Origin: Triplophysa rosa
Taxonomy: Eukaryota > Chordata > Actinopteri > Cypriniformes > Nemacheilidae
Length of the DNA: 64,000 nt
Reading direction: 5' to 3'
Assembly: GCF_024868665.1 (NCBI RefSeq)
Contig: NC_079898.1
Span: 1,587,839 to 1,651,838 of the forward strand
Part shown: piece by piece, positions 12,201-22,324 of the stretch
How positions within the stretch are numbered: the stretch's first letter is position 1
How the letters are laid out: each line of letters opens with the position of its first letter
Program-made: the position numbers and the translations under genes
The notes under the pieces: model-generated
What the model was told of the DNA's origin: nothing
The model's input: only the letters and a program-made list of their open reading frames with translations
Database searches by the model: none

Positions 12201-12416
12201 TGAATGATAGTGAGTTAATAAGACACAACACATTAGATCGTGCAGGGTTCATGTTTGTGACCGATCCTATTAGAGACACGCTAACATCTCCAAGACAGCG
12301 CAGAAATGCCATAGTGCCAGAAATAGAAGTAATCACTACATTAACATATTTGGCAAATAGAGAAATGCAACTAGGGAGCAGAGATGATTTGTTTTTGTCA
12401 CAACTGTCACAATCTG
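12201..12416 (+). pseudogene. Harbinger transposase (HARBI1-like) N-terminal fragment
   Basis: The translated segment LDRAGFMFVTDPIRDTL, then RRNAIVPEIEVITTLTYLA and SRDDLFLSQLSQS, follows the N-terminal helical part of HARBI1-like DDE transposases. In that family, a fixed residue pattern around ISPETQILAAL and DAIGISQASxSR precedes the catalytic domain. The catalytic DDE part is missing: the frame runs into unrelated sequence and stops. The solo LTR has replaced the upstream part. It is a dead fragment, and the assignment is by resemblance only. Confidence 0.5.
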
Positions 12417-12515
12417 ATCACACAAACTATTACAGCACTTACAGAAACTTATTGTGTAACTGTTCATGTTATATCAAATACATTGATATTAACAGCATGT
12501 AAAAAATAAACACAC

Positions 12516-12903
12516 GCACGCACGCACGCACGCACGCACACATACACACACACACACGCACACACGCACAGGTTGACTATCCCCATGGGGACAGTCCATA
12601 GGCGTAATGTTTTTACACTGTACAAACTGTATATTCTATCCCCTATCCCTAACCCTATCCCTAAACCTAAAGATCATAGAACACTTTTTGCATTTTTAGA
12701 TTTGTAAAAAATATTGTTCTGTACAATTTATTAGCTTTTTTGCCCCTGGGGACCTCAATTTTGGTCCCCACGGTGACACGAGTCCCCATGTGTTGGTGTG
12801 TATTCAGGTTTAGGTCCCCACCGCGATATACAAACATGAACACACACCTCCACAAAATCACAAAGCTGACCATTTAAAATGCACTTACACTCTTTCACAC
12901 ACA

Positions 12904-12935
<32 letters not shown>

Positions 12936-12945
12936 CACACACAAT
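12516..12945. repeat. Dispersed repeat bracketed by (CACG)n/(CA)n microsatellites
   Basis: ACGC/AC microsatellites lie at 12512-12570 and 12895-12943. Between them is a teleost dispersed repeat recognisable by CCCCATGGGGACAGT and, further on, CTTTTTTGCCCCTGGGGACC and GGTCCCCACGGTGACACG. No frame is plausible. CCCTAACCCTATCCCTAAACC near 12650 only resembles telomere repeat. Confidence 0.6.
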
Positions 12946-13437
12946 TTCAAATTTTGACTATTTGAAATAATATTTATTTTTAAATCTCTTTTCTAACGTT
13001 TATAAGTACATAAATTCACTAAGCAGTCCAGTAAAATGAATGGCTCTCTATGGGCCTCCGCTGGTTTAAACAATTTATTTTATTACTGTAATACTTTTAG
13101 GTTTATCTCTAATCAGCAGATGGCAGAATTCTACACCTACGACCTAGATCAATATAGAGAAAAAACGTAAATTTAATAATTTAAGTGATTTTTTCATAAA
13201 AGTTTAATAGTTCACATTCAAGCTAATGTTATAGTTGAGGAATTTTGTGGTAAATAGGTACAAAAGTACTTCATATCTCCCAGACCACCGCATTAATATA
13301 TAGATGAGAAGTAAACAAAAAATATATATAATTTGTATTATTAAAAATGTATAATTTTTTACAATTACTTCATCAATTGTTGGGGTCATACTGACCCCAA
13401 ATACCAGTAGTGTAAACAGAAAACGATGACCATATGA
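12946..13437. other. No gene recognised
   Basis: This is AT-rich sequence without a coding frame, terminal repeats or a recognisable element. It lies between the microsatellite block and the left edge of a broken L2 copy. Confidence 0.4.
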
Positions 13438-13676
13438 GGGTTAAATTTTACTTATCTGACAGTTTTCAATTTGTAGCAATAAACAATGTGGTGTCATGCA
13501 AAACACAAGCCCAGTACAGTGTACCACAGGGCTCAGTATTAGGGCCTCTGCTCTTCGCATTATACATGCGACCTCTACGAGATATAATTAAAAGACACAG
13601 AGTTAGCTTTCACTGCTATGCTGATGATACTCAACTCTATATTTCCTCGAAGTCTCACGAAACCCAGCAGTTCAAC
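13434..13676 (+). pseudogene. L2 reverse transcriptase fragment
   Basis: This 80-codon remnant contains the RT palm motifs [16 protein letters not shown] and [14 protein letters not shown] and is clearly homologous to residues 660-735 of the intact L2 ORF2. It is cut on the right by a solo LTR inserted at TCAAC. Upstream, the frame starts at the truncation point of the old L2 copy. It is non-functional. Confidence 0.85.
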
Positions 13677-14328
13677 TGTCACGTCCGATGGAGGACAGAA
13701 CCCAAGCGCAGGCAGGTGAAGGGTTAAACAAAGAAGACTTTAATAAGAACAGAAACAAAAACCCACGATGGGGAAAACAGTACAAAACAAAACAAGAAAT
13801 CAAACTAAAATACTTCCAGAATGGGGAATAAAGTAAACACAAAGAATAATCCAAATAATAAATCCAAACACGAAATAGTAGTCCAGGGGAAATAGTGGTC
13901 CAGGGAAATCACGTAATCCACAACGATACGAACGAGGAAGCACAGAGGAGTCTAATATGTGAAAATACAAACAATGAACCGACAAAGACTGGGGAAAGAA
14001 CAGGACTATTTAAAGGGAACCACTGACGAGGGATAATAATAAAGGGACGGTGAAGGACAGGTGACAAGACTTAACATTAAGGGAGACAAGCAGGAGAATG
14101 AATGGACAGGTGAGGGAGATGAAACACTAATGCGACACTAATGGAGAAACAAGGGGGCGGAGCTAAACGAAAGACAGGAGGACACGTGGCGAAATGTCAA
14201 AACAAACCGCCACGTGTCTCCACACAAGACAAAACACACACACACACACACACACACAAGACATGGTACTGTCACGACCCTGTCCACAAGGCACGAAAAC
14301 TCAGGACAGGAAGGACAGGATCCTGACA
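13677..14328 (-). mobile_element. Solo LTR, minus orientation, inserted in the old L2
   Basis: The element has TGTCACG...CCTGACA ends and a perfect TCAAC duplication (13672-13676, 14329-14333). The L2 sequence resumes directly after it. On the minus strand the 5' end forms a hairpin, TGTCAGGATCCTGTC with GACAGGGTCGTGACA, like other LTRs in the window. An (AC)n tract lies at 14236-14260. It has no internal coding region. Confidence 0.85.
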
Positions 14329-14741
14329 TCAACAGAATAATGGAATGCATAATCGATATAAAAAACTGGATGAGTAGACATGTTTTATTGTTACACTTAC
14401 ACTTACATTTAGTCATTTAACAGACGCTTTAATCAAAGTGACGTACAAAGTAGGGGAAAACAATAAAGCAATTTGTGCAACAAAAGAACAACATTGCATA
14501 GGTACAGTAAAACAGTATACAAAGCTAAGATTTTTTGGGGGGGAGGATAGGAAAGTAGAAAAGAAGTAGAAGACTGTACTAATGGATCAAATGTTGACGG
14601 AAGAGATGTGTTTTTAGCCGATTCTTAAAGACAGCTACAGAATCCGCTGATCTTGTGGCAAGAGGGAGATCCTTCCAGAGTCGTGGAACACATCCAGAGA
14701 AAGTGCGCAAGAGTGATTTTTTTCCGCTATGTGGAACGGCA

Positions 14742-15586
14742 CTACAAGACATTGTTCAATTGCAGAGCGCAGGGATCGGCGGGTACAAAAGTCTGAATTA
14801 GCGATTGAAGATATGCGGGTGCTGAACCAGTGGTGGTTTTGTACGCCAAGAGCAGAGATTTGAATTGGATGACTATAGGGAACCAGTGCAACCTAACTAA
14901 GAGAGGAGTGACGTGCACTCTCTTCGGCTCGTTGAAGACCACTCTTGCCTCGGCATTCTGGATCATCTGAAGAGGTCTGGTTGTACAAGCTGGAAGACCA
15001 GCCAGTAGAGCATCGCAATAGTCCAGTCTGGACAGGACAAGAGCCTGGACAAGAACTTGTGTAGCATGCTCAGATAGGAAAGGTCTAATTCTCCTAATAT
15101 TGTAGAGGATGAATCTACAGGACCTGGTGGTGCTGGCAAGTTCAGCTGCGAAGTTCTGCTGATCATCAATTGCCACTCCCAGATTTCTGGCTGTTCTGGA
15201 AGGAGTAATGATTGATGAACCTAGTTGGATGGAAAGGTTGTGATGAGTCTTCGGGTCGGCCGGGTTCACGAGCAGTTCAGTTTATGCAAGGTTCAGCTGC
15301 AGGTGATGGTCCTTCATCCAGAGCGAACCATCGGATCATTAGGCTGAAATGACAGGTGGAGCTGTGTGTCATCCGCATAGCAGTGATAGGAAAAGCCATG
15401 TTTCCGAATGACAGAACCTAGGGACGTTGTGTATATGGCGAAGAGTAACGGTCCAAGAACTGAGCCCTGGGGTACCCCTGTACTGAGATGCTGGGACTCA
15501 GAGACCTCGCCTCTCCAGGAAACTCTGAATGACCTATCAGAGAGGTAAGACTCGAACCACCATAGCACCATTCCAGAGATACCCAT
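14742..15586 (-). pseudogene. L2-like reverse transcriptase, frameshifted
   Basis: Reading from 15586 down, the frame encodes [27 protein letters not shown] and [15 protein letters not shown], the RT palm with catalytic YADD. A frameshift near 15290-15314 moves it to the frame of 15269-14742, which holds RNLGVAID, SRLDYCDALLAGLP and VRLHWFPI, the C-terminal thumb region. Upstream RT motifs are not in one frame. It is related to, but clearly distinct from, the 7 kb L2 (roughly half of the residues shared by eye). It is non-functional. Confidence 0.8.
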
Positions 15587-15908
15587 AATCTTGAGGGTTG
15601 ACAGGAGAATGTGGTGGTTGACAGTGCCGAAAGCGGTAGACAGATCCAGGAGGATGAGTGCAGATGATTTAGAGGCTGCCCTTGCCAGTCTCAGGGCTTA
15701 GATGACTGAGAGGAGTGCAGTCTCGGTGGAATGACCGCTCTTGAAACCAGACTGGTTGTTGTCCAAGAGGTTGTTCTGTGTGAGAAATGAGGAGAGCTGG
15801 TCAGCTACCACACGCTCAAGGGTTTTGCAATGACGGGGAGGGGAGATACTGGTCTGTAGTTTCCTAGCAGTGTAGGATCAAGTGTGGGTTTCTTCAGTAG
15901 CAGGGTTA

Positions 15909-16262
15909 CACTGCAAAAAAAAAATACTTTCTTACTTAGTATTTTTGTCTTGTTTTCCAGTACAAATGTCTAAAAATTGTTGAATCAAGATGCACGTTCT
16001 TGATGAGCAAAATGACCATAGAAAATAAGTCTTGTTTTAAGACAAAAAATATGAAATTTCAGTGAATATTTGCTTAGAACAAGCAAACAAATCTGCCAAT
16101 GGGGTAAGAAAAATATTCTTGAATTAAGGTTTACCTTTTACTTAGTCACTAAATTCAAGATTATTTTTCTTACCCCATTTTTTTGCTTGTTTTAAGTACA
16201 AATTCACTGAAATTTCATATTTTTGTTCTAAAAACAAGACTTATTTTCTTGGGTCATTTTGC
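15909..16262. mobile_element. MITE nested in the antisense LINE
   Basis: The left end CACTGCAAAAAAAAAATAC and CTTACTTAGTATTTTTGTCT begin a well-known teleost MITE type. The two halves are partly inverse: GAAAATAAGTCTTGTTTT against AAACAAGACTTATTTTC, and GGGTAAGAAAAATATTC against AATTATTTTTCTTACCCC-like sequence. The expected TTTTTGCAGTG right terminus is missing, so it is truncated near 16262. Confidence 0.65.
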
Positions 16263-16268
16263 TCATGG

Positions 16269-16767
16269 AGGAGACCTCTAAGGATAAGCGGGAGGGAGAA
16301 AGTGTGCGTAGGTTGCGTCGGAATGCAACCGTGGGGAAGGGTGTGTTGCATCTGGTGAATTTAGGTCTTGGGTGGGTGATAGTTACAGCGTGAGACTCGA
16401 AGGAGCTGTTGTCACATGTGGGTGCTAGCTGCTTGAATTTCCAATGATTAGGGATAAGTAGACCGGTTCCTCCACCTCTCCTTGATGTGCATGGGCTGTG
16501 GGAGAAAGTGTAATTATAGTAGAGGGCTGCTGGTGTAGCAGTTTCCTCGGGTTTGATCCAGGTTTCAATAAGTGCTAGAAGAGAGTGACCAGAATGTTTA
16601 GCAAAGCTTGTAATGGAATCTGCTTTGTTTATTGCAGATCCGTAAACTAATAGGAAAAATGGATAAGACCATTGTGGATGCTGAAAGAGTGCACAGATAA
16701 TTAGCATTGCGTTGCCTTTGGTGTGGTGCAGGTGATTTATGAGTTGTTGTAACAGTAGGGATATCAA
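16269..16767 (-). pseudogene. L2-like endonuclease fragment
   Basis: On the minus strand, SLLALIETWIKPEETATPAA and RRGGGTGLLIP match the LTETWL and RGGGVA motifs of the L2 endonuclease. The catalytic GDFN and SDH motifs are lost to the MITE insertion and decay. It belongs to the same broken LINE as the RT fragment at 14742-15586. Confidence 0.7.
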
Positions 16768-17322
16768 AACACATGGTGAGAAGTGGAGATTAATAAATAT
16801 ACAAGGTAAATAACAAGAAGAGAATAAATAAAGTGCAATAGTCGAAGTGCAAAAAACTTAATACTGAAGTGCAATACTCAAGTGCCTTGTCTGTGTCCTT
16901 GCTCGGTGGAGTCACACAGGTAGAGTCGATGGTCTTTACACCACTGCCACAGTGGTTAATCACACTTAAATACTCGTCTTAATCACGTAGCTGAATTCAA
17001 CAGGACACGCCTCCCAATAACACGCAATAAACAAGCAAAACCGGCACGAGACTAAGCGAGAACAAACGCAGCTTCAACATGTGACATGGCGGTAGTAAAC
17101 AAAGGAGCATTTCCTAGCAACGACACTGCGCTACACTGAACGAGACAAGAATGAAATACACTTATGAGCTTTCTGTCGCCTTCTGCTGCCAAACTGCTTC
17201 TGTTGAACTCGGACAAAACAGAAGTGTTACTTATTGGACCGAAAACCGCCATACATAACAACCAAGAATACTGCTTAACTATTGACGGATGTTCCATAAA
17301 ACCCTCGTCGTCAGCTAAGAAC

Positions 17323-17530
17323 CGTGCAGTCTTCTACTTCTTTTCTACTTTCCTATCCCCCCCCCAAAATAAATCTTAGCTTCGTATACTGTGATAGGCT
17401 GACTGAGACCAGTTTTTACTGCACCTATGCATTGTTGTTCTTTTGTTGCAAAAATTGCTTCTATTGTTTTCCCCTACTGTGTACGTCACTTTGGATAAAA
17501 GCGTCTGCTAAAAGACAATGTAAATGTAAA
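17323..17530 (+). mobile_element. 5'-truncated LINE 3' tail inserted in the old L2
   Basis: This 208-bp piece matches the 3' end of the antisense LINE (TACGTCACTTTGGATAAAAG, then GCGTCTGCTAAAAGACAATG and an AATGTAAA tail) but in plus orientation. The old L2 reads on either side of it (CTAAGAAC before, CTGGGCGTTTTGTTCGATAG after). Such dead-on-arrival copies are typical of target-primed reverse transcription. Confidence 0.75.
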
Positions 17531-17607
17531 CCTGGGCGTTTTGTTCGATAGTAATCTGTCATCTGAAAGCCATGTCGCCAACACCTGTACAACTGCGTTT
17601 TTCCATA

Positions 17608-18426
17608 TTGAAGATCGGGTAAAACACTCAGTTTCTGCCAATCTCATATTAATCTTGAGTACCTACACAGTAGTATTGCATACGTCGTATCTTCGAAGAG
17701 TATTTACTGTAGTTTGATCAAATTTATAAAAGAGAGATACAGCTGTATGATTATTTCCAGAAAAACACGAGCTGCTAGAGGCGGGCCTAGTGGGAGAGTG
17801 GGATGGAACTACAGCACGAGCAGGCAACACATCATCCCTTCATGTTTTGTACATTATGCACATACACGCCGATTGCGAACAAAACACAGACGTATGACAT
17901 AATTTGACTTACCATGTTCAGTTCTTGTCCGCCATCTTTTAGCGCTGGGACCGCGCCATCTATCAGTTTCAAACCATCTGCAAATCCAGCGTTATATCCA
18001 CTGTTTATATAACATCCATCACTGAAATGCTGTGAACAAACAGACACACCTAAACTTCACTATCGCAATAGTAATGAGCTGCAGCGCAGCCCATCTTGAC
18101 TCAGCGCGCACAATCTTGATGGTAAGCGGGACTCGCTCGTCAGTTGGCTCGTGGGTGGGCTCTTTCGCCTTCGCCTTGCCATGCTTTTCCAGGAGAATGG
18201 ACAATAAAAGAAATAGAATCCATGTGAGGACACAGGGATCCAAATTTAGAAAAAACTTTCCGAAACAAGTTGGAGTGCTGGGGAATGTATCGAGTACAGA
18301 AATACTACGTCATACGTCCAACTCGTTTTTTACCAAGTTGACCATGTTACGCATGAGAAGCCAGCACGTTTAACAACGTAAAGAAGTCAGAATGTATGAC
18401 ATAGCATGATAGCTCCGCTTTAAAAA
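17608..18426. mobile_element. Unidentified 0.8 kb insert in the old L2
   Basis: The L2 sequence stops after TTTTTCCATATTGAAGAT and resumes at TATCTAAACTACGTCATATG (18427). The intervening 0.8 kb is unrelated to L2. It has no plausible protein and no obvious terminal inverted repeat. The start GGGTAAAACACTCAG and end GCTCCGCTTTAAAA may be diverged termini. The class is unknown. Confidence 0.45.
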
Positions 18427-18782
18427 TGTATCTAAACTACGTCATATGCTGACACTATCAGATGCAGAGAATCTAATTCATGTATTCATGGAGTCAAGAC
18501 TAGATTATTGTAACGCACTATTAGGTGGTTGCTCTGTAAGTTTTTTTTAACTCCAGCTAGTTCAAAACGTGGCAGCTCGAGTTCTTACACTAACAAAAAC
18601 GTATGAGCATATTAGCCTGGATCTATCAAAATTGCACTGCTTACCTATAAATCATTGCATTAACTTTAAAATCTTGCTTATTACCTATAAAGCCCTACAT
18701 GGTTCAGCTCCTCAGTACTTGAGTGAACTCCTTGTATTACAGTCCTTCACGTGCATTACACTCTCAGGCGTCCTGTCAGTTG
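18427..18782 (+). pseudogene. L2 ORF2 C-terminal fragment
   Basis: The segment encodes pieces matching [30 protein letters not shown] and [20 protein letters not shown] of the L2 C-terminus, with a frameshift in the TTTTTTTT run near 18541 and many substitutions. It ends at TCCTGTCAGTTG, where the LTR at 18783 starts. It is the last recognisable piece of the old L2. Confidence 0.75.
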
Positions 18783-19292
18783 TGTCATGGTTCTGCCCCA
18801 CCTTGTCTTGCTTTTCTTGACCTAGTGGCAGAACCATGACAGAACCTCTTGTTTTATGTGGAGAGTGGCGTTTTGTCCCTGTTGGTCTTCCACTCTCCGG
18901 TGTGGCGTCTCTGTTCCCGCCCTTTCGTCTCCTCATTATTGTTTGTTAATTAGTTCATGCCCAGCACCTGCTCCCTCTTGATTTGTCCCCTTTATAAGGT
19001 CCCTGTGTTTTCTGTCCTGTGCTGGATCATTGTTCTGTTGCGTCGTGTTTGTCATCGTGGTGAGTTAACGTACTGTAGTTAGTTTAGTTTATTGTGGTTT
19101 TGTCAAATGATGTTATTATTTCGAGTCTAGTTAGTCCCTGTCCGTGTTGCTATGTTTTGTTATGTTCCCCCACGTGGGTCTTTGTTTTGTATTTTTAGTT
19201 ATTATTAAAGTCTGTCTTGTTAACCCCTTACCCGCTGTCTGCATTTGGGTCCTCTGTCCTTGTCTCCGTGTCTCACCCTGAGAAACGTGACA
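18783..19292 (+). mobile_element. LTR with 5' hairpin, plus strand (5' LTR of a broken element)
   Basis: It starts TGTCATGGTTCTGC, whose exact inverse GCAGAACCATGACA follows 31 bases later. The LTR ends GTGACA. A TTTATAAGG TATA-like box lies near 18990 and a polyadenylation-like region near 19200. Unlike the other LTRs in this window, it is followed by internal sequence rather than a duplicated target site, so it is the 5' LTR of a retrotransposon whose interior is cut by the DIRS element at 19543. Confidence 0.75.
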
Positions 19293-19294
19293 GA

Positions 19295-19542
19295 ATGATC
19301 CAGCCAGAATAGGACCCAGCAGACCAAGGGATCGCAGCGGGAGGGGTCGATACTGCCGGACTCCCCTCCAGGGTAGAAGCAGCCGGACTCCCTTCCAGGG
19401 TTGAGGCCGCCGGGCTCAAGTCCAGAGTCGGGACCGCCGGACTCCCTTCCAGGGTCGAGACTGCCGGAACCCCATGCGGGATCGAGACCACCGGGCTTCC
19501 TTCCAGGGTCGTGGTCATCAGGTTCCCCTCCAGGGTCGAGAC
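19295..19542 (+). pseudogene. LTR retrotransposon gag-leader with 9-residue tandem repeats
   Basis: An ATG just after the LTR opens a frame with a TAG at codon 6 (19310-19312). The frame then continues as six imperfect copies of GLPSRVEAA, a 27-bp tandem repeat (about 19363-19530). One copy is degenerate (GTPCGIETT). The frame is cut by the DIRS left end at 19543. The repeat coincides with the LTR's sense strand, so it is probably the start of a gag-like protein. No capsid or nucleocapsid motifs are left. Confidence 0.55.
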
Positions 19543-19740
19543 TTCCCTGATGGAGGGAACGAGACGTTGTGTCGAACCGACAGATGGGGTTCGTCCTTGA
19601 GAACCAATCGCTTCTGACTACTTAGAAAAGGCCAATGAAAATTGGCGAATGAAATTTGCATGCCGGACTCCGCCCCTGGAAATCCGGGTATAAAAGGGAG
19701 ACGGCGTGCATCATTCATTCACCTTTGTTCTGAGGAGCCT
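19543..19740. repeat. DIRS left inverted terminal repeat
   Basis: The sequence from TTCCCTGATGGAGGGAACGA to the ATTCATTCACCTTTGTTC block is inverted at the right end (25985-26173). Both contain GGTATAAAAGGGAGACGGCG-type sequence, so each carries a TATA-like box facing inwards. Alignment is good over about 190 bases. Confidence 0.85.
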
Positions 19741-19793
19741 GAGACCTCTCACAACTGCTGCAGAGGACAGCACATGTTGTGGTAAGGAGGACA

Positions 19794-19918
19794 CAACGTC
19801 TCGTTCCCTCCATCAGGGAACCGAGGTTACAAACGTAACAGAGACGCTCCCTTTCTGTCGGTCTCTCGAAGTTGTGTCGAACCGACAGATGGGGTTCAAA
19901 TGGAAAACGCCATAACAC
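19794..19918. repeat. DIRS internal complementary region (circle junction)
   Basis: CAACGTCTCGTTCCCTCCAT is the inverse of the left terminus and CTCCCTTTCTGTCGGTCTCT the inverse of the right terminus. They are joined by CCGAGGTTACAAACGTAACA, which is present here but missing from both outer ends. In DIRS elements this region lets the single-stranded RNA-derived DNA circularise, so it also records the intact termini. Confidence 0.85.
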
Positions 19919-20573
19919 TGTGCCCTGTCACAAGCTCAACGAAGCGACGGTGACTGGCCTGGGCGTGTCAGCCGTGAGCGCAACCGCAAAATTGTAACCT
20001 ACCAGTGGGTAGGTAGGGGGTCCCAGAGCTTTTTTGAAAGGTGGGAAGGCCCCTACCTTCGGCCTCACAGGCGGCGGCCTTGTTTCTCTAACAGCGAGAA
20101 GCCGCTCGGAACCGTAAGGCCACTGAGTAAGCGCTACTTCCTCAAGTGGGGGATGCGTTACAGAGACCACTTCCTACCGCAGGGAGGAGTCAAGTGGAGA
20201 TACAAACATGGTCTCACCGATGGGGGAGAACTCATGGGAAGAAAGTGCGGCTGAAGAGTAAACCGCGAGGTGGAGGTCGACCTGGGGAGGTCATGGGTTA
20301 CCAAGGTGGGAACCAGCATGAGGATACATCAGACAGAACCGCCCTACTGGGGGGTTGCAACATCTGGTAGCACTAGGTCCGGTTAGAGCTATGTTGCGAA
20401 TAACTCCGGAGATACCCGGCCTAAGGGGCAGGGCTGCCCAGCCCGCCCGCAGGAGGTGCTTGCTAGTGATGGATGGAGTGCCTGTTCTTCACCCAGTGGG
20501 GGAAGAAGGGAGGCTAGTTAGTACGCTGACCCCCTTAGGAGAAAGGGGGAAGGTACTGTCATAGGCGTACACC

Positions 20574-21680
20574 CTACCGGTCGCCAGTCTTGCCTGATGC
20601 CTGCAAGACTCGAGCCGATACCGGTTTTACACGGAGGCTGTAGGACCTTGCGAAGGTGATGGGTGTAGCCCAACCCGCAGCTCTGCAGATGTCTGCCAGA
20701 GATGCGCCTCGAGCCAGTGCCCACGAGGAAGATGTACTCCGTGTGGAGAGAGCTCTCACCCAGTGGGCGTAGGCGATCTTAGGACAGGTACGCCATAGCG
20801 ACGGCATCCATGATCCAGTGCGCCAATCTCTGTTTGAGACAGCCCTCCCTGCTGATCTCCAAAACAGACAAAGAGCTGCTCAGAGCTCCTGTGGCTCTGC
20901 GTGCGGTCTAAGTAAAGGCGCAATGCGCGTAGTGGACACAACACGGATGGGGTTGGGTCTTCCTCCCCAGTGGGGAGCGCCTGTAAGTTCACCACCTGGT
21001 CCCGAAAAGGAGTGATGGGAACCTTGGGCACGTAGCCGGGTCGAGGTCTCAGGATAACGTGAGAATCCCTGGGTCCAAACTCTATGCAGTCAGGGAACAC
21101 GGAGAATGCCTGTAGGTCCCCTACCCTCTTGATGAAGGCGAGCGCCATAAGGAGAACCGTCTTTATCATAAGATGAGGAAGAGTGGCATCCCCTAGGGGC
21201 TCGAAGGGGGGGCCTGGTGAGACCTGTCAGGGCTACATCCAGGTCCCAAGAGGGTATGGAGTGCAGATGAGGCGGATTGCGCCTTCTAGCGCCCTTTAGG
21301 AAGCTAATGACCAGGTCGTGCTGCTCTAGAGACTTCCCAGCAACTGAGTTGTGATGAGCGGCAATGGCGGCTACATACACTTTCAGTGTGGAGGGGGAAA
21401 GGTTAGTCTCGAGTCTCTCTTGTAGGAAGGACAGCACGGACCCGATCGCACAACTCCGTGGGTCTTCTCCTCGAGAAGCACACCAGGTCGAGAAGAGGCG
21501 CCACTTGTAGGCATACAGTCGCCTAGTGGCAAGTGCCCTAGCCTGAGAAATGGTAGCTACCACCACTGGGGGCAGACCACTCAGGATCTCCTCGTCCCGT
21601 CCAGAGGCCAGACATGGAGGTTCCAGAGGTCTGGCCTGGGATGCAATAACGTGCCCTTCCCCTGGGAAAGAAGGTCCTTC
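20574..21680 (-). pseudogene. DIRS tyrosine recombinase, frameshifted, catalytic His lost
   Basis: The N-terminal SAM-like part (RLYAYKWRLFSTWC, SPSTLKVYVAAIAAHH) lies at about 21570-21250. The catalytic part continues in a second frame (ALAFIKRVGDLQAFSV, near 21130) and a third (20807-20574, RALSTRSTSSSWALARGAS and AGWATPITFARSY). Family members read A-H-S-T-R at the HxxR box. Here the codon at 20748-20750 is CTC (Leu) instead of a His codon. At least two frameshifts occur. The enzyme that would integrate the circular DNA is therefore dead. Confidence 0.85.
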
Positions 21681-21989
21681 GACAGGGGAATCGGCCAGGG
21701 GGGAGCTGTCGTCAAGAGCATTAGCTCCGAGAACCAAGTCCGGTTGGGCCAGTGTGGCGCAATGAGTAACACTTGCTGCTCCTCTTCCCTGACCTTGCAC
21801 AGGGTCTGTGCAATGAGGCTCACTGGGGGGAAGGCGTACTTCCGCTTGTCCCGCGGCCAGCTGTGCGCTAGGGCATCCGTGCCGAGGGGTCCCTCGGTCA
21901 GAGAGTACCAAAGCGGGCAATGGGTGGTTTCGAGGGAGGCGAACAGGTCTGCCTGGGCCTGCTCGAACTGCACCCAAATGAGCTGGACT

Positions 21990-22324
21990 GCGCGGGGGTG
22001 GAGTCGCCACTCTCCGCGAGGCGTCGACTGATGAGAGAGCGCATCGGCTGTCTGGTTCAGGTCGCCTGGAATATACGTGGCACGCAGGGAGCGGGTCACC
22101 TGCTGACTCCACCGGAGGAGGCGTCGGGCGAGTCGTGTTAACTGCAGTGAGCGAACGCCACCCTGACGATTGATATACGCTACTGCCGTAGTGCTGTCCG
22201 ACCGGACCAGCACGTGCTTGCCCTGCACGAGAGGTTGCAGCCTCTTCAGTGTGAGTAGCATGGTCCACAACTCTAGGCAATTGATATGCCAGCGCAGGCG
22301 GGGGCCCGTCCAAAGCCCCGACAC
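21990..22324 (-). pseudogene. DIRS RNase H domain, interrupted by a MITE
   Basis: The frame reads LRWHINCLELWTMLLTLKRL, VLVRSDSTTAVAYINRQGG and YIPGDLNQTADALS, the DIRS-type RNase H with its acidic residues (E in NCLEL, D in RSDSTT, D in NQTADALS). Its first part (TTDASLQGWGAV) lies beyond the MITE at 22784 and above. Removing the MITE and one target copy would rejoin the two halves by position. The frame overlaps a 417-codon frame read in another phase, which is a partial shadow. Confidence 0.8.

Larger units (their letters stand above)
11051..12500. mobile_element. PIF/Harbinger relic, split by a MITE and a solo LTR
   Basis: The left end GGGCCCATATTCATGAAAAA resembles Harbinger termini of fish. 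A fragment of Harbinger-type transposase follows at 12201-12416. Between them lie two later insertions, a MITE (11377-11629) and a solo LTR (11646-12200). I cannot see the inverse terminus on the right, so the right boundary is a guess. The family assignment rests on the terminus and the protein fragment. Confidence 0.5.
14392..17189 (-). mobile_element. Antisense L2-like LINE inserted in the old L2
   Basis: The 3' end is at the left: on the minus strand it reads ACTTTGTACGTCACTTTG and then AAAGCGTCTG and an (AATGTAA)-type tail near 14392-14450. RT fragments lie at 14742-15586 and an endonuclease fragment at about 16290-16640, in the expected minus-strand order. A MITE at 15909-16262 interrupts it. 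The host L2 resumes near 17190. The region 16640-17189 contains no clear ORF1. Confidence 0.8.
13438..18782 (+). mobile_element. Old L2 copy broken into pieces by four or more insertions
   Basis: Segments 13438-13676, 14329-14391, about 17190-17322, 17531-17607 and 18427-18782 line up in order with the reverse transcriptase half of the intact L2 at 6972-9971. Examples are GVPQGS-type and [11 protein letters not shown] motifs in the first piece and NSDKTEVLLIGPKTA in the third. Between them sit a solo LTR, an antisense LINE, a LINE 3' tail and an unidentified insert. The copy starts inside the RT domain (5'-truncated) and its 3' end is lost at the LTR beginning at 18783. It encodes no working protein. 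Confidence 0.85.

Noticed and set aside
12648..12672. Interstitial telomeric repeat (CCCTAACCC-like)
   Set aside because: Only about three imperfect units occur, and they form part of a known dispersed repeat between microsatellites.
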